Positions 12,726-12,837 of a stretch of 12,837 bases of DNA are shown in pieces. Origin of the DNA: Thermoflexales bacterium (GTDB taxonomy: Bacteria; Chloroflexota; Anaerolineae; S140-20); assembly GCA_015484715.1 (NCBI GenBank), contig WFUY01000464.1:1-12837 (forward strand), given 5' to 3'. The notes under the pieces are model-generated. The model ran no database searches and had not been told where the DNA came from. It saw only the letters and a list, made by a program, of their open reading frames with translations. The translations under genes and the position numbers were made by a program. Position 1 is the stretch's first letter; each line of letters begins with the position of its first letter.

Positions 12726-12735
12726 GTGGTAAACT
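12707..12735 (+). promoter_or_regulatory. promoter of the right-edge gene
   Basis: TTGACA (12707-12712), 17-bp spacer, TAAACT (12730-12735), with TG before the -10 as in the other promoters of this region. Its -35 box overlaps the terminator loop and first stem base. Confidence 0.75.
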
Positions 12736-12755
12736 CCTTATGCAAGCGTAAGGAC
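12734..12755. promoter_or_regulatory. palindromic operator 1
   Basis: Arms CTCCTTATG and CGTAAGGAC around a 4-base spacer CAAG, 7 of 9 positions complementary. It overlaps the end of the -10 box and the expected transcription start, a position for repression. Confidence 0.65.
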
Positions 12756-12775
12756 CTGCAAGGCTTGCTTTTTTT
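12742..12775 (+). terminator. possible early attenuator hairpin
   Basis: GCAAGC (12742-12747) pairs with GCTTGC (12763-12768), followed directly by seven T. It would lie at the very 5' end of the transcript, an unusual place for a terminator, so the call is weak. Confidence 0.3.
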
Positions 12776-12784
12776 ACACAAAGA

Positions 12785-12806
12785 GTCCTTACGATACCGT
12801 AAGGAC
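12785..12806. promoter_or_regulatory. palindromic operator 2
   Basis: Perfect 9-bp arms GTCCTTACG / CGTAAGGAC around ATAC. Same architecture as operator 1, 51 bp centre to centre, ending just before the ribosome site. Confidence 0.72.
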
Positions 12807-12822
12807 ACCAAGGAGGGAAGCG

Positions 12823-12837
12823 ATGTACTTGGGATAC
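12823..12837 (+). CDS. 5' end of an unidentified gene (truncated by window)
   Basis: ATG 12823 follows AAGGAGGG at 12810-12817 with ideal spacing and opens M-Y-L-G-Y before the window ends. Five codons do not identify the product. The two operators in its leader suggest an autoregulated or tightly repressed gene. Confidence 0.6.

Overview
This 12.8-kb window is bacterial, GC-rich and densely coded. The gene set suggests a member of Chloroflexota, probably an Anaerolineae- or Thermoflexia-like thermophile. That is inferred from protein character and gene mix; no marker gene in the window settles it. Shine-Dalgarno sites of the AAGGAGG/AAGGGGG type, sigma70-type promoters and GTG/TTG starts are all visible.

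Left, minus strand (1-4463): a large class A penicillin-binding protein with C-terminal Ig-like domains, followed by two tandem surE paralogues. The second paralogue runs off the window start. The genes are coupled by ATGA and GTGA stop/start overlaps. A divergent intergenic region (4464-5003) holds opposed promoters and small repeats.

Centre, plus strand (5004-10339): an RlmD-type rRNA methyltransferase with its Fe-S cysteines and catalytic Cys, then a closely packed run of genes. These are a six-repeat TolB/PD40-type propeller lipoprotein, an ABC-2 ATPase and permease, a frameshifted small DUF6922-like gene, and a YhfC-family membrane protein. The run looks like an envelope or export operon, but its substrate cannot be read from sequence.

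Right (10340-12837): one base after the yhfC-like stop lies a perfect 14-bp parS palindrome, the ParB-binding site. A 430-bp intergenic region follows with a strong promoter, a strong terminator about 85 nt later, and a second long closing stem plus T-run in front of a SlyD-type prolyl isomerase. A cold-shock protein gene and its terminator come next. Then a tRNA-Lys(CUU) gene sits only 35 nt upstream of a small excisionase-type helix-turn-helix gene, with which it is probably co-transcribed. A paralogous HTH gene follows a block of 9-bp tandem repeats. The window ends at the 5' edge of a gene whose promoter is nested in the preceding terminator and whose leader carries two matching palindromic operators.

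I see no insertion sequence, transposase, integrase, CRISPR array or rRNA. The points most worth checking are the parS site, the double-attenuator or small-RNA region before slyD, the tRNA-HTH dicistron, and the paired operators at the right edge.
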